Shown piece by piece: positions 26,390-37,830 of a DNA stretch of 64,000 nt. Origin of the DNA: Mesorhizobium sp. CU3 (GTDB lineage: Bacteria > Pseudomonadota > Alphaproteobacteria > Rhizobiales > Rhizobiaceae). The stretch covers positions 124,001 to 188,000 of the forward strand of contig NZ_VFWX01000007.1 of assembly GCF_006442965.1 (NCBI RefSeq). The letters run 5' to 3'. The notes beneath the pieces were generated by a model, which ran no database searches, was not told where the DNA came from, and saw nothing but the letters and a program-made list of their open reading frames with translations. The position numbers and the translations under genes are program-made. Positions within the stretch are counted from its first letter, which is position 1, and every line of letters starts with the position of its first letter.

Positions 26390-27034
26390 TCATGACGCGC
26401 CGCCATTGTCGGCGATCGCCTTCTCGACCACGGGAAGGATGCGCTCGACCATCACGTCGACGCCACGGGGATTGGGATGCAGGCCGTCCTCCAGCTGCAG
26501 ATCCGGGTGCCCGGCGACGCCGTCGAGGAAGAACGGATAGAGCGGCACCCCGTATTTCGCGGCGAGCCGCGGATAGATGGCGTCGAAAGCCTCCTGGTAG
26601 TCATCGCCGAGATTGGGCGCGGCGCGCATGCCGGCGAGAAGCACTGGAATCTTGCGCTGCTTCAGCTTTTCCAGCATGGCGTCGAGGTTCTTCCCGGGCA
26701 CGTCGGGCGAAACGCCGCGCAGCATGTCGTTGGCGCCGAGCTCGAGGATGACCAGCCTGGTGCCGTCCGGTACCGACCAGTCGAGCCGCGCCAGCCCGCC
26801 GCTGGAGGTATCGCCGGACACGCCGGCATTGGCGACGCTGATATCATAGCCCTTGGCCTTGAGCGCCGCCTGCAGCCGGTCGGTGAAACCTTCGCCCGGA
26901 CCGAGGCTGAAGCCCGCCATCAGGCTGTCGCCGAAGCCGACGATGCTGAAGGTCTCGGCGCGCGCCGGCGACATGGCGCCGAAAAGTCCAAGAAAAAGCA
27001 TGAAGGCTGCGGCAAAACGGTGTTTGAAAGCCAT
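26390..27034 (-). CDS. tesA: Arylesterase/lysophospholipase, TesA-like (SGNH/GDSL)
   Basis: A 214-aa exported SGNH hydrolase. A signal peptide (MAFKHRFAAAFMLFLGLF...ARA) precedes FGDSLMAGFS (block I serine), NAGVSGDTSSGG (glycine), LELGANDMLRG (asparagine) and EDGLHPNPRG (Asp-His). Such TesA-type enzymes hydrolyse thioesters and short-chain esters in the periplasm. It is divergent from the ybbA-ybbP pair; the same tesA-ybbA-ybbP neighbourhood exists in E. coli. The start at 27034 was chosen for the signal peptide. Confidence 0.92.
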   Translation of the reverse strand: MAFKHRFAAAFMLFLGLFGAMSPARAETFSIVGFGDSLMAGFSLGPGEGFTDRLQAALKAKGYDISVANAGVSGDTSSGGLARLDWSVPDGTRLVILELGANDMLRGVSPDVPGKNLDAMLEKLKQRKIPVLLAGMRAAPNLGDDYQEAFDAIYPRLAAKYGVPLYPFFLDGVAGHPDLQLEDGLHPNPRGVDVMVERILPVVEKAIADNGGAS

Positions 27035-27115
27035 GCGGCGAGCCCCATATGACCGGAACAATCCCTGGAGGAGACTAAGCCCGTCTCCTTTTTTCATATA
27101 TAGGACGCTTTCATT

Positions 27116-27814
27116 GTGACAGAAGCCGTCATCGCGCTGAGGGATGTATCGCTGACGCTCGGCGAGGGTGCTTCCTCCGTCCATGTGCTGAAAGGCGTCA
27201 GCCTCGACGTCGCGGCCGGCCAAGCCACCGGCATCGTCGGCCCCTCGGGCTCCGGCAAGTCCACTCTGCTGATGGTTCTGGCAGGTTTGGAAAGGGTCGA
27301 TTCGGGCACGGTACGAATCGCCGGCGAGCCGCTAAACGGCAAAAGCGAGGACCAGATTGCATCGTTTCGTGGCCGAAACATTGGCATCGTCTTCCAGTCC
27401 TTCCATCTCATTCCCAACATGACGGCGCTCGAAAATGTCGCGGTACCGCTGGAGCTTGCCGGCCATGCCGATCCGTTCGGCGTGGCGGCGCGGGAACTGG
27501 CGGCGGTGGGCTTGAGCGACCGTGTGACGCATTATCCGGGCGAGCTGTCCGGCGGCGAGCAGCAGCGCGTAGCGATCGCCAGGGCGCTTGCACCCTCGCC
27601 GCGCATCCTCATTGCCGACGAGCCGACCGGCAATCTCGACCAGGCGACGGGCCGGCAGATCGCCGACCTTCTGTTCGCCAAGGCGGCCGAGCGCGGCATG
27701 ACGCTGGTGCTGGTCACACATGATCCGGCACTCGCCGCGCGCTGCGCCCGCCAGGTTTCGATGCGCTCGGGGCGGATCGAGGATGCGCCGAAACCGGTGA
27801 AGGTGCCGGCCTGA
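27116..27814 (+). CDS. ybbA: ABC transporter ATP-binding protein, YbbA-like
   Basis: A 232-aa ATPase of the LolD/MacB type. Walker A is GPSGSGKST, the signature is LSGGEQQRVAIARAL, Walker B is LIADEPTG, and the D-loop GNLD and H-loop VTHDP follow. The GTG start at 27116 fits the family length. It overlaps the permease gene by one base, so both form an export-type complex of unknown substrate, probably a lipid or peptide. It is divergent from tesA. Confidence 0.93.
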   Translation: MTEAVIALRDVSLTLGEGASSVHVLKGVSLDVAAGQATGIVGPSGSGKSTLLMVLAGLERVDSGTVRIAGEPLNGKSEDQIASFRGRNIGIVFQSFHLIPNMTALENVAVPLELAGHADPFGVAARELAAVGLSDRVTHYPGELSGGEQQRVAIARALAPSPRILIADEPTGNLDQATGRQIADLLFAKAAERGMTLVLVTHDPALAARCARQVSMRSGRIEDAPKPVKVPA

Positions 27815-30354
27815 TGCGGACATTGAAGCTTGCCATCCGCTTCTCGCTGCGCGAGATGCGCGGCGGCCTGTCCGGCTTCCTGATCTTCCTCGCCTGCATC
27901 GCGCTCGGCGTCGCGGCGATCGGCGGCGTCAATTCGGTGGCGCAGGCGATCACCGCCGGCGTCGCCAATCAGGGCCAGACCCTGCTCGGCGGCGATTTGC
28001 GCTTCCAGATCAACCAGCGAAGCGCGTCCGAGGCCGAGCTCGGCTTCATGAAAAGCCTCGGCACGGTCTCGCTCAATTCCGGCATGCGTTCGATGGCGCG
28101 GTTGGAGGACGGGTCCGACCAGGCTCTGGTGGAGGCCAAGGCGGTCGACGACGCCTACCCGCTTTACGGAAGGCTCGAAACCGATCCGCAACTCCCGAAA
28201 GCGCAATTGTTCGGCGAAAAATCCGGCGTGTTCGGCGCCGCGGCGCCCGATCTGTTGTTCGACCGCCTCAATCTTCGTATCGGCGACAGGCTGAAGCTCG
28301 GCAGCGCCACCTTCGAGTTGCGCGCCAGGCTGGTCAGCGAACCGGATGCGGTTTCCGACGGTTTCGGCTTCGCGCCGCGGCTAATGATCTCGCGCGAGGG
28401 GCTTGCCGCGTCCGGCCTGGTGCAGCCCGGCAGCCTGGTCGAGAACGCCTATAAGGTGCGCCTGCCCGACGGCACGTCCGAGGCGCGGATCAAGGAGGTC
28501 CAGGACCAGGCGTCCAAGGACTTTCCGCAGGCCGGCTGGTCGGTCCGCGCGCGCGGCAATGCAGCACCCGCACTCTCCGCCAACATCGAGCGTTTCTCGC
28601 AGTTCCTGACTCTGGTCGGGCTGACGGCGCTGGTGGTCGGCGGCGTCGGCGTGGCGAACGCCGTGCGCGCCTATCTCGACGGCAAGCGCGGCGTCATCGC
28701 CACCTTCAAGAGCCTGGGCGCTTCCGGCGGCTTCGTCTTCACCGTCTATCTGGTGCAGATCCTTTTGATCGCCGGGCTGGGCATCGTGCTCGGGCTGATC
28801 CTCGGCGCCGCGATGCCCTTCGTGGCCAGTGCGCTGCTGCAGTCGGTCATCCCGGTGCCGGCCGAAGGCGGCTTTTATCCCGGCGCGCTCGCCATGGCCG
28901 CGCTATTCGGTCTCCTGGTGACGCTCGCCTTCGCGCTGTTGCCGCTCGGCCGTGCCCGCGACGTGCCGGCCACCGCGCTGTTCCGCGAAATGGGATTCGA
29001 GAGCCGCGGCCTGCCGCGCCTGCCTTATGCGGGTGCTGCGCTGGCGATCGTCGTCGTGCTGGCGGGGCTTGCGATCCTTTCGTCCAACGACCACCGCATC
29101 GCCTCGATCTTTGTCGGCGCCACCGTCTTTGCCTTCCTTGTGCTGCGGCTGGTGGCGCTCCTGGTGCAGTGGGCGGCCAGAAAGAGCCCGCGTGTGCGCT
29201 CGGTACCGCTGCGCTTGGCGCTCGGCAACATCCACCGCCCCGGCGCGCTGACGCCGTCGGTCGTGCTGTCGCTTGGGCTCGGCCTGACGCTGTTGGTGAC
29301 GCTGGCGCTGATCGACGGGAATCTGCGGCGCCAGATCTCGGGCAGCCTGCCGGAGCGGGCGCCGAACTTCTTCTTCGTCGATATACAGAGCGGCGATGTC
29401 GATGCCTTCGCCAGTCTGGTCGGCAAGGAGTCGCCAAACGGAACGCTGGTCAAGGTGCCGATGCTGCGCGGCCGCATCATGGCGCTCAACGGCGTCGATG
29501 TCGCCAAGCTGCCGATCCCCGCCGACGGCGCCTGGGTGCTGCGCGGCGACCGCGGCCTGACCTATGACGCCAAGCAACCGGAGAATGCGACGCTGACCGA
29601 AGGTGCCTGGTGGCCGGAGAACTATGCCGGCGAGCCGCTGGTGTCCTTCTCGGCCGAGGAAGGCAAGGCGATCGGATTGAAGCTTGGCGACACCGTCACC
29701 GTCAACGTGCTGGGTCGCAACGTCACCGCGAAGATCGCCAATTTCCGCCAGGTGCAGTGGGAAACCATGGGCATCAATTTCGTCATGGTCTTCTCGCCCA
29801 ACACCTTTGCCGGGGCGCCGCATGGCTGGCTGGCGACGCTGACGGACAAGGGTGCCACCACAGCCGACGACGCAAGGCTGCTCAACGCCGTCACCCGCGC
29901 CTTTCCGGCGGTGACGACGGTGCGGGTCAAGGATGCGCTCGACATCGTCAACCGGCTGGTGGCGCAGCTCGGCACGGCGATCCGCACAGCTGCCGGCGTG
30001 GCATTGATCGCCTCTGTGCTGGTGCTTTCCGGCGCCTTGGCCGCCGGCAACCGGGCGCGCATCCATGACGCGGTGGTGCTGAAGACGCTGGGCGCGACGC
30101 GGCGCACGCTGATTGCCGCCTTCTCCTTAGAGTATATGCTGATCGGCCTCGCCACCGCGCTGTTCGCGCTCGCGGCGGGAGGTGTGGCGGCCTGGTTCGT
30201 CGTGGCGCATATCATGACGCTGCCCTCGCACTTCATGCCGGAAGTGGCAGTGGTGACGATCCTGGTCTCGCTGGCGGTGACCGTCGGCATCGGTCTGGCC
30301 GGCACCTGGCGGGTGCTCGGCCACAAGGCGGCGCCGGTGCTGCGCAACCTGTGA
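27814..30354 (+). CDS. ybbP: ABC transporter permease, YbbP-like (FtsX domains)
   Basis: An 846-aa membrane protein with the MacB/FtsX layout: an N-terminal membrane helix (residues 10-45), a large periplasmic region, then FtsX-type clusters of membrane helices around residues 260-420 and at the C-terminus. The internal helices and the GGVGVANAVRAYLDGKR segment are typical. It partners the YbbA ATPase; the ATG at 27814 overlaps the ybbA stop (TGATG). A strong terminator follows the gene. Confidence 0.92.
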   Translation: MRTLKLAIRFSLREMRGGLSGFLIFLACIALGVAAIGGVNSVAQAITAGVANQGQTLLGGDLRFQINQRSASEAELGFMKSLGTVSLNSGMRSMARLEDGSDQALVEAKAVDDAYPLYGRLETDPQLPKAQLFGEKSGVFGAAAPDLLFDRLNLRIGDRLKLGSATFELRARLVSEPDAVSDGFGFAPRLMISREGLAASGLVQPGSLVENAYKVRLPDGTSEARIKEVQDQASKDFPQAGWSVRARGNAAPALSANIERFSQFLTLVGLTALVVGGVGVANAVRAYLDGKRGVIATFKSLGASGGFVFTVYLVQILLIAGLGIVLGLILGAAMPFVASALLQSVIPVPAEGGFYPGALAMAALFGLLVTLAFALLPLGRARDVPATALFREMGFESRGLPRLPYAGAALAIVVVLAGLAILSSNDHRIASIFVGATVFAFLVLRLVALLVQWAARKSPRVRSVPLRLALGNIHRPGALTPSVVLSLGLGLTLLVTLALIDGNLRRQISGSLPERAPNFFFVDIQSGDVDAFASLVGKESPNGTLVKVPMLRGRIMALNGVDVAKLPIPADGAWVLRGDRGLTYDAKQPENATLTEGAWWPENYAGEPLVSFSAEEGKAIGLKLGDTVTVNVLGRNVTAKIANFRQVQWETMGINFVMVFSPNTFAGAPHGWLATLTDKGATTADDARLLNAVTRAFPAVTTVRVKDALDIVNRLVAQLGTAIRTAAGVALIASVLVLSGALAAGNRARIHDAVVLKTLGATRRTLIAAFSLEYMLIGLATALFALAAGGVAAWFVVAHIMTLPSHFMPEVAVVTILVSLAVTVGIGLAGTWRVLGHKAAPVLRNL

Positions 30355-30411
30355 CACGCATGGGTTCGAGCCGCCCGTCCGGTTAAATCTTTGTAAGAAT
30401 GCGCCGGGAAG

Positions 30412-30432
30412 GGCCGGAAACCGGCCTTTTTT
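30412..30432 (+). terminator. Intrinsic terminator after ybbP
   Basis: GGCCGG and CCGGCC flank a 3-base loop (30412-30426), followed by six T residues. Confidence 0.85.
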
Positions 30433-30596
30433 GGAGTCTCACAAGGCGTTACACCCTGTTACCGTCTTGTTCTTGACGCCAAGAACCATCATATTTCGCC
30501 GCAGGCATGCTGGAGTCCCGCACAGCGGCGCCCGGTCTTATGGGATAACCCCAAAGACCTGTCACCGGACGGGGCAGAAGCAACAGAGGATTTCCA

Positions 30597-31337
30597 ATGG
30601 CTGATCCCATTCGCAACTACCAGACGGGCGCCGCCTCCGGCGCGCGCGTCGATATCGATCAGGGCCTGCGGGCCTATATGATCAAAGTCTATAACCTCAT
30701 GGGGCTTGGCCTGTTGATCACCGGCCTTGCCGCCTGGGGCGCATTCCAACTCGCCGTCACCGGCGACGGCCAACTGACCGCCTTCGGCCAGCTGATCTAT
30801 GCCAGCGCGTTCCGCTGGGTCGTCATCTTCGCTCCGCTCGCCGCCGTGATGTTCCTGTCGTTCAGGATCCAATCGATGAGTGTGGCCGCGGCGCAGACGA
30901 CGTTCTGGGTCTATGCCGGCCTTGTCGGCCTGTCGCTGTCGACGATCTTCCTGATCTATACCGGCACCAGCATCACCCAGACCTTCTTTGCGACAGCCGC
31001 TGCCTTCGGCGGTCTGTCGCTCTACGGCTACACGACGCGGCGTGATCTGACTGCGGTCGGCTCGTTCCTGATCATGGGCCTGATCGGCTTGATCATCGCC
31101 TCGCTGATAAACATCTTCCTGGGGTCGCCGGCTTTGGCCTTCGCCATCTCGGCGATCGGCGTGCTGATCTTCGCCGGCCTGACCGCCTACGATACGCAGA
31201 AGATCAAGGAGATGTATTTCGAGGGCGATGCCATGGATACCGCCGGCCGCAAGGCGATCATGGGCGCGTTGAGGCTCTATCTCGACTTCATCAACCTGTT
31301 CATGTTCCTGCTGCAGTTCATGGGCCAGCGCCGTTAA
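30597..31337 (+). CDS. Bax inhibitor-1/YccA family membrane protein
   Basis: A 246-aa protein with seven predicted membrane segments and a hydrophilic N-terminus. Family traits include LRAYMIKVYNLMGLGLLITG at the first helix and the C-terminal AYDTQKIKEMYFEG loop with conserved aspartate, followed by LRLYLDFINLFMFLLQF. Relatives modulate membrane stress or ion leakage. An AGAGGA site precedes the ATG, and a terminator follows the stop. Confidence 0.92.
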   Translation: MADPIRNYQTGAASGARVDIDQGLRAYMIKVYNLMGLGLLITGLAAWGAFQLAVTGDGQLTAFGQLIYASAFRWVVIFAPLAAVMFLSFRIQSMSVAAAQTTFWVYAGLVGLSLSTIFLIYTGTSITQTFFATAAAFGGLSLYGYTTRRDLTAVGSFLIMGLIGLIIASLINIFLGSPALAFAISAIGVLIFAGLTAYDTQKIKEMYFEGDAMDTAGRKAIMGALRLYLDFINLFMFLLQFMGQRR

Positions 31338-31372
31338 GGTAGTCCAATCAGAGCTGGACCACAGATTTCGCG

Positions 31373-31398
31373 AAGGGCGGCCCAATGGCCGCCCTTTT
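31373..31398 (+). terminator. Intrinsic terminator after the Bax inhibitor-1 gene
   Basis: AAGGGCGGCC and GGCCGCCCTT pair across a 4-base loop, followed by a T tract. Confidence 0.85.
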
Positions 31399-31451
31399 CT
31401 TTTGTGACGACCCTTGCTGTAATCGAGGCAGAAAAGATTGTTGCACAAATT

Positions 31452-32024
31452 ATGAGCAGTATTTCCGTCAGGGCCGCGACTGCGGCCGACCTCGACCGAA
31501 TCACCGACATCTATGCCGACGCGGTCACACACGGCACAGCAAGCTACGAGCTCGAACCGCCCAGCCGCGCCGAAATGGGCAATCGATTCGACAGCCTGGT
31601 GGCGGGCGGCTTTCCCTATCTGGCGGCGGAAAAGGACGGCGTGGTGCTTGGCTATGCCTACGCCGGGCCGTTCCGGCCGCGCCCCGCCTACCGATTCGTC
31701 ATCGAGGATTCGGTCTATGTCGCGCCCGAGGCCAAGGGCCAAGGCGTCGGCTCGCTGCTGATGCAGGCGCTGATCGAGACGGCGCGGGCGGCCGGTTTTC
31801 GCCAGATCATCGCGGTGATCGGCGACGGCCATGCCGACAGCGCCTCGGTGCGGCTGCACGAAAAACTCGGCTTTCGCCATTCAGGCCGGCTGGAAGGCTC
31901 CGGCTACAAGCACGGGCGCTGGCTGGACACGGTGTTCATGCAATTGTCGCTGAATGGCGGCGCGGCGTTGCCGCCCGACCCTGATTCGCTGCCGGAGCGG
32001 CGGTTTCGTGGGGCAGGGAACTGA
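31452..32024 (+). CDS. GNAT N-acetyltransferase, phosphinothricin-acetyltransferase-like
   Basis: A 190-aa protein with the classical order of this subfamily: VRAATAADLDRITDIYADAV at the N-terminus, YAYAGPFRPRPAYRF (strand beta4), EDSVYVAPEAKGQGVGSLLM (acetyl-CoA loop) and LGFRHSGRLEGSGYKHGRWLDT. Members acetylate amino acids or phosphinothricin-like compounds. The start at 31452 (MSSISVRAA) fits the fold; an in-frame ATG 16 codons upstream lies within the terminator region. The stutter palindrome follows immediately after the stop. Confidence 0.9.
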   Translation: MSSISVRAATAADLDRITDIYADAVTHGTASYELEPPSRAEMGNRFDSLVAGGFPYLAAEKDGVVLGYAYAGPFRPRPAYRFVIEDSVYVAPEAKGQGVGSLLMQALIETARAAGFRQIIAVIGDGHADSASVRLHEKLGFRHSGRLEGSGYKHGRWLDTVFMQLSLNGGAALPPDPDSLPERRFRGAGN

Positions 32025-32036
32025 GGAATTGAAAGA

Positions 32037-32125
32037 GGAACTGGAGAATTGAAGAACTGGAGAACTGGAGAAAAATAGCGCCGTATCAGACGCTCAGTTC
32101 TTCAATTCTCCAATTCTCCAGTTCC
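32037..32125. repeat. Stuttered quasi-palindrome at the GNAT/DUF2794 junction
   Basis: The left side repeats units of the type GGAGAACTG/GGAGAATTG (32037-32060 and on). The right side (32095-32125) is their complement with one extra 8-base AATTCTCC unit. It fills nearly the whole gap between two convergent stop codons. Similar architecture, with different units, occurs at 34781-34849 and 45243-45330. Confidence 0.7.
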
Positions 32126-32128
32126 CCT

Positions 32129-32515
32129 TCAGGCCTCAACCACCTTCAGCTTCGCGTCGAACACCCCAAGCACGCGGCCGAGTTCCTGGCCGCGCTTGAG
32201 GATTCGGCCGCCGGCGGCGATGACGGCGAAGGCGCCTTGGCGGCGCGCCAGCTTGGGGTCCTTGACGATCTGGAACAGCGGCACTTCGCTGGCCCGCCGA
32301 AAGACGGAAAAGACAGCGCGATCAGTGAGATGGTCGATGGCATAGTCGCGCCATTCGTTGGCCGCCACCATGCGCCCGTAAAGCCTCAGGATCTGGTCGA
32401 GCTCGCGCCGGTCGAATCGCACCGGCTGTTCGAGGCGTGCGTTGCGCGCCTCATGCAACGGGATCAGTATTCCGGATGCTTCCCCATCCTCCGTCCCGCC
32501 GCCGTATTCGGTCAT
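32129..32515 (-). CDS. DUF2794 domain-containing protein
   Basis: A 128-aa protein matching the alphaproteobacterial DUF2794 pattern: VRFDRRELDQILRLYGRMVAANEWRDYAIDH (split: VRFDRRELDQILRLYG, EWRDYAIDHL) and then FSVFRRASEVPLFQIVKDP. Function is unknown. The start at 32515 is supported by an AAGGA site; two other ATGs upstream are in frame. Its stop lies right next to the stuttered palindrome shared with the convergent GNAT gene. Confidence 0.85.
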   Translation of the reverse strand: MTEYGGGTEDGEASGILIPLHEARNARLEQPVRFDRRELDQILRLYGRMVAANEWRDYAIDHLTDRAVFSVFRRASEVPLFQIVKDPKLARRQGAFAVIAAGGRILKRGQELGRVLGVFDAKLKVVEA

Positions 32516-32639
32516 GCCGCGATCCTTCGATTGAATCATGCGCCGGCCAAGGTTCGCGCTTTCGCAGTCGAATTGCAAGGCCCGGCGAAGCAAGCGCCGA
32601 TGGTCGCGCTATTTCACAAACGTCCAGTCACGTTTGCAA

Positions 32640-32889
32640 TACGCGTGTTGGAATTGGTGATGCTTTGCCACAATCTCGCCACAAATAATCCGCGCTCATG
32701 CCCCAATGTCCGACGAGTTTACCGGCGTTGCCTGAGACGGTTCGGTCCGGCACCGGCTCGTAAACCCCAAGCCCCCCGCCCACGGGTCAGCGTCGGATCG
32801 AACCAACCTCGGTTTTCCTTGGAAAATCAGGTGCGACGATCCCAAAACCTAAATGACCGGCGTCAGAAGCAAGCTGACGCCGGTTTTTT
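32640..32889 (+). ncRNA. Candidate structured small RNA with strong terminator
   Basis: This stretch has no convincing gene but ends in an excellent intrinsic terminator (32856-32889). It contains a composite stem: ACGAG/CTCGT, CCGG/CCGG and TGCC/GGCA (32713-32761), and an 8-bp hairpin GGTTTTCC/GGAAAATC near 32811-32829. A short frame (MPQCPTSLPALPETVRSGTG, 21 codons, start 32698) also exists and could be a leader peptide. The 5' end is unknown; the transcript is inferred. Confidence 0.35.
32856..32889 (+). terminator. Strong intrinsic terminator in the 32.6-33.1 kb intergenic region
   Basis: ACCGGCGTCAG (32856-32866) pairs perfectly with CTGACGCCGGT (32874-32884), loop AAGCAAG, followed by TTTTTT. 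No gene on the plus strand ends just upstream, so it must end a non-coding or very short transcript. Confidence 0.8.
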
Positions 32890-32894
32890 ATTTT

Positions 32895-33139
32895 CCTTCT
32901 CTCGAAAGGTGGCCGAGCGAGACTCGGTTGATGAGGGGTGTTGGAAGGAATGAGGCGGCGGCGATTTCGAGCTGTTGCCAAGCCGGAACACCCCTAAAAG
33001 CGCCATCGCGCAGAAACGGATTCAGGCGACGCGCCTTAGGTCCTTGTTTTTATCCATGTCGTTCTCCGGCCTTTCATTGCGCCACTGGCACAATGAATTC
33101 GCCTCGCGAAGCGGCCGCTCACCCCACAGGGGGAGAAGG
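32895..33139. repeat. Degenerate CTTCTCCCC-type element with an internal repeat fragment
   Basis: CCTTCTCTC...GGTGGCCGAG...TGATGAGGGGTGTT at the left and AACACCCC...CTCACCCCACAGGGGGAGAAGG at the right resemble the arms of the 148-bp element at 19393-19540, but the copy is eroded. Between them is a separate fragment with CTTGTTTTTATCCATGTCG (33043-33061), the lead-in seen next to the 45-bp palindromes. No gene was found here. Confidence 0.5.
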
Positions 33140-33149
33140 AAAAGGAGCG

Positions 33150-33932
33150 TCAAAGCCGCTCAGGCTTGCGGATGAAGGCAGCGCCGAGAATAGGTCCCGG
33201 GACGCCGTCCTTGCCGACGGACTGCAACAGCACGGCGCAGCCGCCCTTCTTCGAAATCTCGGTCATTGGCAATTCGTAGCGCTGCGCCTTGCCGCTCCAC
33301 ATGCCGGCGATCTGGATGTCGGAGACGGCGTTCCAATAGGTCAGGCGGCGGCCGCTGTTCTCGCCCTGGCCGATCTCGACCGTCTGCGGCGGGTCGAAAT
33401 AGACGATCACCACATGCGCGTCGCTCGGCCCGTTGCCGGCATCGCCGGCGTCGATCATGACGCGGTCGCTGGTGCGGCTTACCTTGATGCCAACGCGCAT
33501 GCCCTCGCCTGTACGGTCGAGCCGGGCGAGCGTGCCGTCGACCTCCTTGCGGTTGGCGCCGTTGACATGATTGCGGCCGTTGATGACGGCTTGCGGCGTG
33601 TAGACCGAGCGGCTGTTGAAGGCGCGCATATAGTCATATTGCCGCTCGGTGTTTTCCTTGGTGCTCAACGTATCCTGCCAGCCAAGGTAATCCCAGTAAT
33701 TGACATGGTAAGCGAGCGCGATGATATCGTCCTTGCCGGCGAGCTCGGCGAAGAACTCATCGGCAGGCGGACAGGAACTGCAGCCTTGGCTGGTGAAAAG
33801 CTCGACTACCCCCAAGGGCTTTTCGAGCTTCTCCGTCGGAGGCTTTTCGGTTTCGGCGGCCAGGGCCGTTCCGGCAAATGCGGAAAGGACCAGCGCAAAT
33901 GCCGCAAGCCGCAATGGTCCTCGAGATCCCAT
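33150..33932 (-). CDS. DUF1223 domain-containing exported protein
   Basis: A 260-aa protein with a signal peptide ending at ALAAE (about residue 26). The N-terminal thioredoxin-like segment has VVELFTSQGCSSCPPADEF, with a CSSC dithiol. The rest matches DUF1223: YHVNYWDYLGWQDTLS and YTPQAVINGRNHVNGA. Members are predicted periplasmic thiol proteins of unknown substrate. The signal peptide supports the start at 33932. Confidence 0.9.
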   Translation of the reverse strand: MGSRGPLRLAAFALVLSAFAGTALAAETEKPPTEKLEKPLGVVELFTSQGCSSCPPADEFFAELAGKDDIIALAYHVNYWDYLGWQDTLSTKENTERQYDYMRAFNSRSVYTPQAVINGRNHVNGANRKEVDGTLARLDRTGEGMRVGIKVSRTSDRVMIDAGDAGNGPSDAHVVIVYFDPPQTVEIGQGENSGRRLTYWNAVSDIQIAGMWSGKAQRYELPMTEISKKGGCAVLLQSVGKDGVPGPILGAAFIRKPERL

Positions 33933-34116
33933 GACTTTTCCAATTCACGCCGGGTGGTGCCGGCCTTGTTCTCATTGGTAAAATATGTGGCAGAAGCGCC
34001 TGTCAACGGGAAGTCACGTTGCGGTGAAACTTTGCCGTTGCAACCGCAGGTAAGGCGGCAATAGAGAGGGCGTTGCACTTCACGGCACGGTTCGATTCGG
34101 CGGAGGCATCCTAACC

Positions 34117-34791
34117 ATGTGGCAAACTCTCCTGACACCAGTCGATCTCTACTGCGAACGCACCGGTCCAGGACTTTGGGCGGAGCCGGCTAATGCTTTG
34201 ACCAACTTGGCTTTCATTGCCGCCGGACTGTGGGGCGTGTCGCAGGTCCGGCGGCACCGGGCCGGCACATTCGCGGAGGTTCTGGCATGGTGGGTGGTGG
34301 CGATCGGCATCGGCTCGACCCTGTTCCATACCTTCGCCAACAAGGTCACGATCTGGGCCGATATCCTGCCGATCGCAGGCTTCACGCTGGCCTATACGCT
34401 GTTCAACCTGCGGCGCTTCCTCGGCATGGGCTGGGGCAAGGCGATCGCCGTCTTCGTCGCCTTCTACGTGGTCGCGGGGCTGATCACCTTTGCCGTGCCG
34501 GACTGGCTGCGCCAGGCTTCGAACGGCACCACCGGTTATCTGCCGCCGTTCCTGGCGCTGGCGTTTTTCGGGGTATGGGTTGCGGCCAGCGGCAACCGCG
34601 CCGGCTGGTATAATCTGACGGGATCGGCAATCTTCGTTGTCTCGGTCATCTGCCGCATGATCGACCCGCTGGTCTGCGCCAGCTTCCCGCTCGGTACGCA
34701 TTTCCTGTGGCACGTCTTCAACGCGCTCATGCTTGCGGTGCTGCTGGCGGCGACGGCGCGATTCGGGGCGCCTAAGGTAAGGAGTGAGTAG
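34117..34791 (+). CDS. Ceramidase-like (alkaline ceramidase superfamily) membrane protein
   Basis: A 224-aa protein with about seven membrane segments. Motifs match the alkaline ceramidase family: YCERTGPGLWAEPANALTNL, then GIGSTLFHTFANK, WADILPIAG and, near the C-terminus, GTHFLWHVFNALML; the conserved His and Asp residues form the presumed zinc site. It may hydrolyse ceramide-like lipids; no experimental substrate is implied. The last few codons (APKVRSE) run into the adjacent stuttered palindrome. Confidence 0.85.
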   Translation: MWQTLLTPVDLYCERTGPGLWAEPANALTNLAFIAAGLWGVSQVRRHRAGTFAEVLAWWVVAIGIGSTLFHTFANKVTIWADILPIAGFTLAYTLFNLRRFLGMGWGKAIAVFVAFYVVAGLITFAVPDWLRQASNGTTGYLPPFLALAFFGVWVAASGNRAGWYNLTGSAIFVVSVICRMIDPLVCASFPLGTHFLWHVFNALMLAVLLAATARFGAPKVRSE

Positions 34792-34849
34792 TAGGTAGTG
34801 AGTAGGGAAGTTTCTTTTTCCCTACTCACTAATTCCTACTCACTACTCC
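34781..34849. repeat. Stuttered quasi-palindrome at the ceramidase/acnA junction
   Basis: Left units GGAGTGAGTAG..GTAGTGAGTAGGGA (34781-34808) face the complement TCCCTACTCACT..CTACTCACTACTCC (34819-34849), with a T-rich loop. The repeat covers the last codons of the ceramidase-like gene and ends 6 bases before the acnA stop codon. The units are related to those at 45243-45330. Confidence 0.75.
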
Positions 34850-34854
34850 CCATC

Positions 34855-37545
<2,691 letters not shown>

Positions 37546-37830
37546 GTGCGATCCGTCCTTGTCTGTTCAGCCTGAAAGGGAACGGACGCCGATGGCATGC
37601 AATCACGCGCAAAGGTGCGGGTACGGCCATTTCCGCTGTCCGCTCCCAAGCAACCCGAGCCGTTCAAGGCGGCGCGTGCGCTGGTTCGGCGCATATTCTG
37701 TTCCCGCGCCGACCGCTGGCACGGATGAACCGCATATAGAGAATTTCCTGGAATAGTTCTAGACAGTCGGACGGCAAATTTGTGCGATGCGGCGGTGACC
37801 GCCAAACAGGGCTTTCGGGGACGGGCAGGC

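Noticed and set aside
32698..32763. 21-codon frame MPQCPTSLPALPETVRSGTG
   Set aside because: Kept only as a possible leader peptide within the candidate RNA; no ribosome binding site or homology was recognised.
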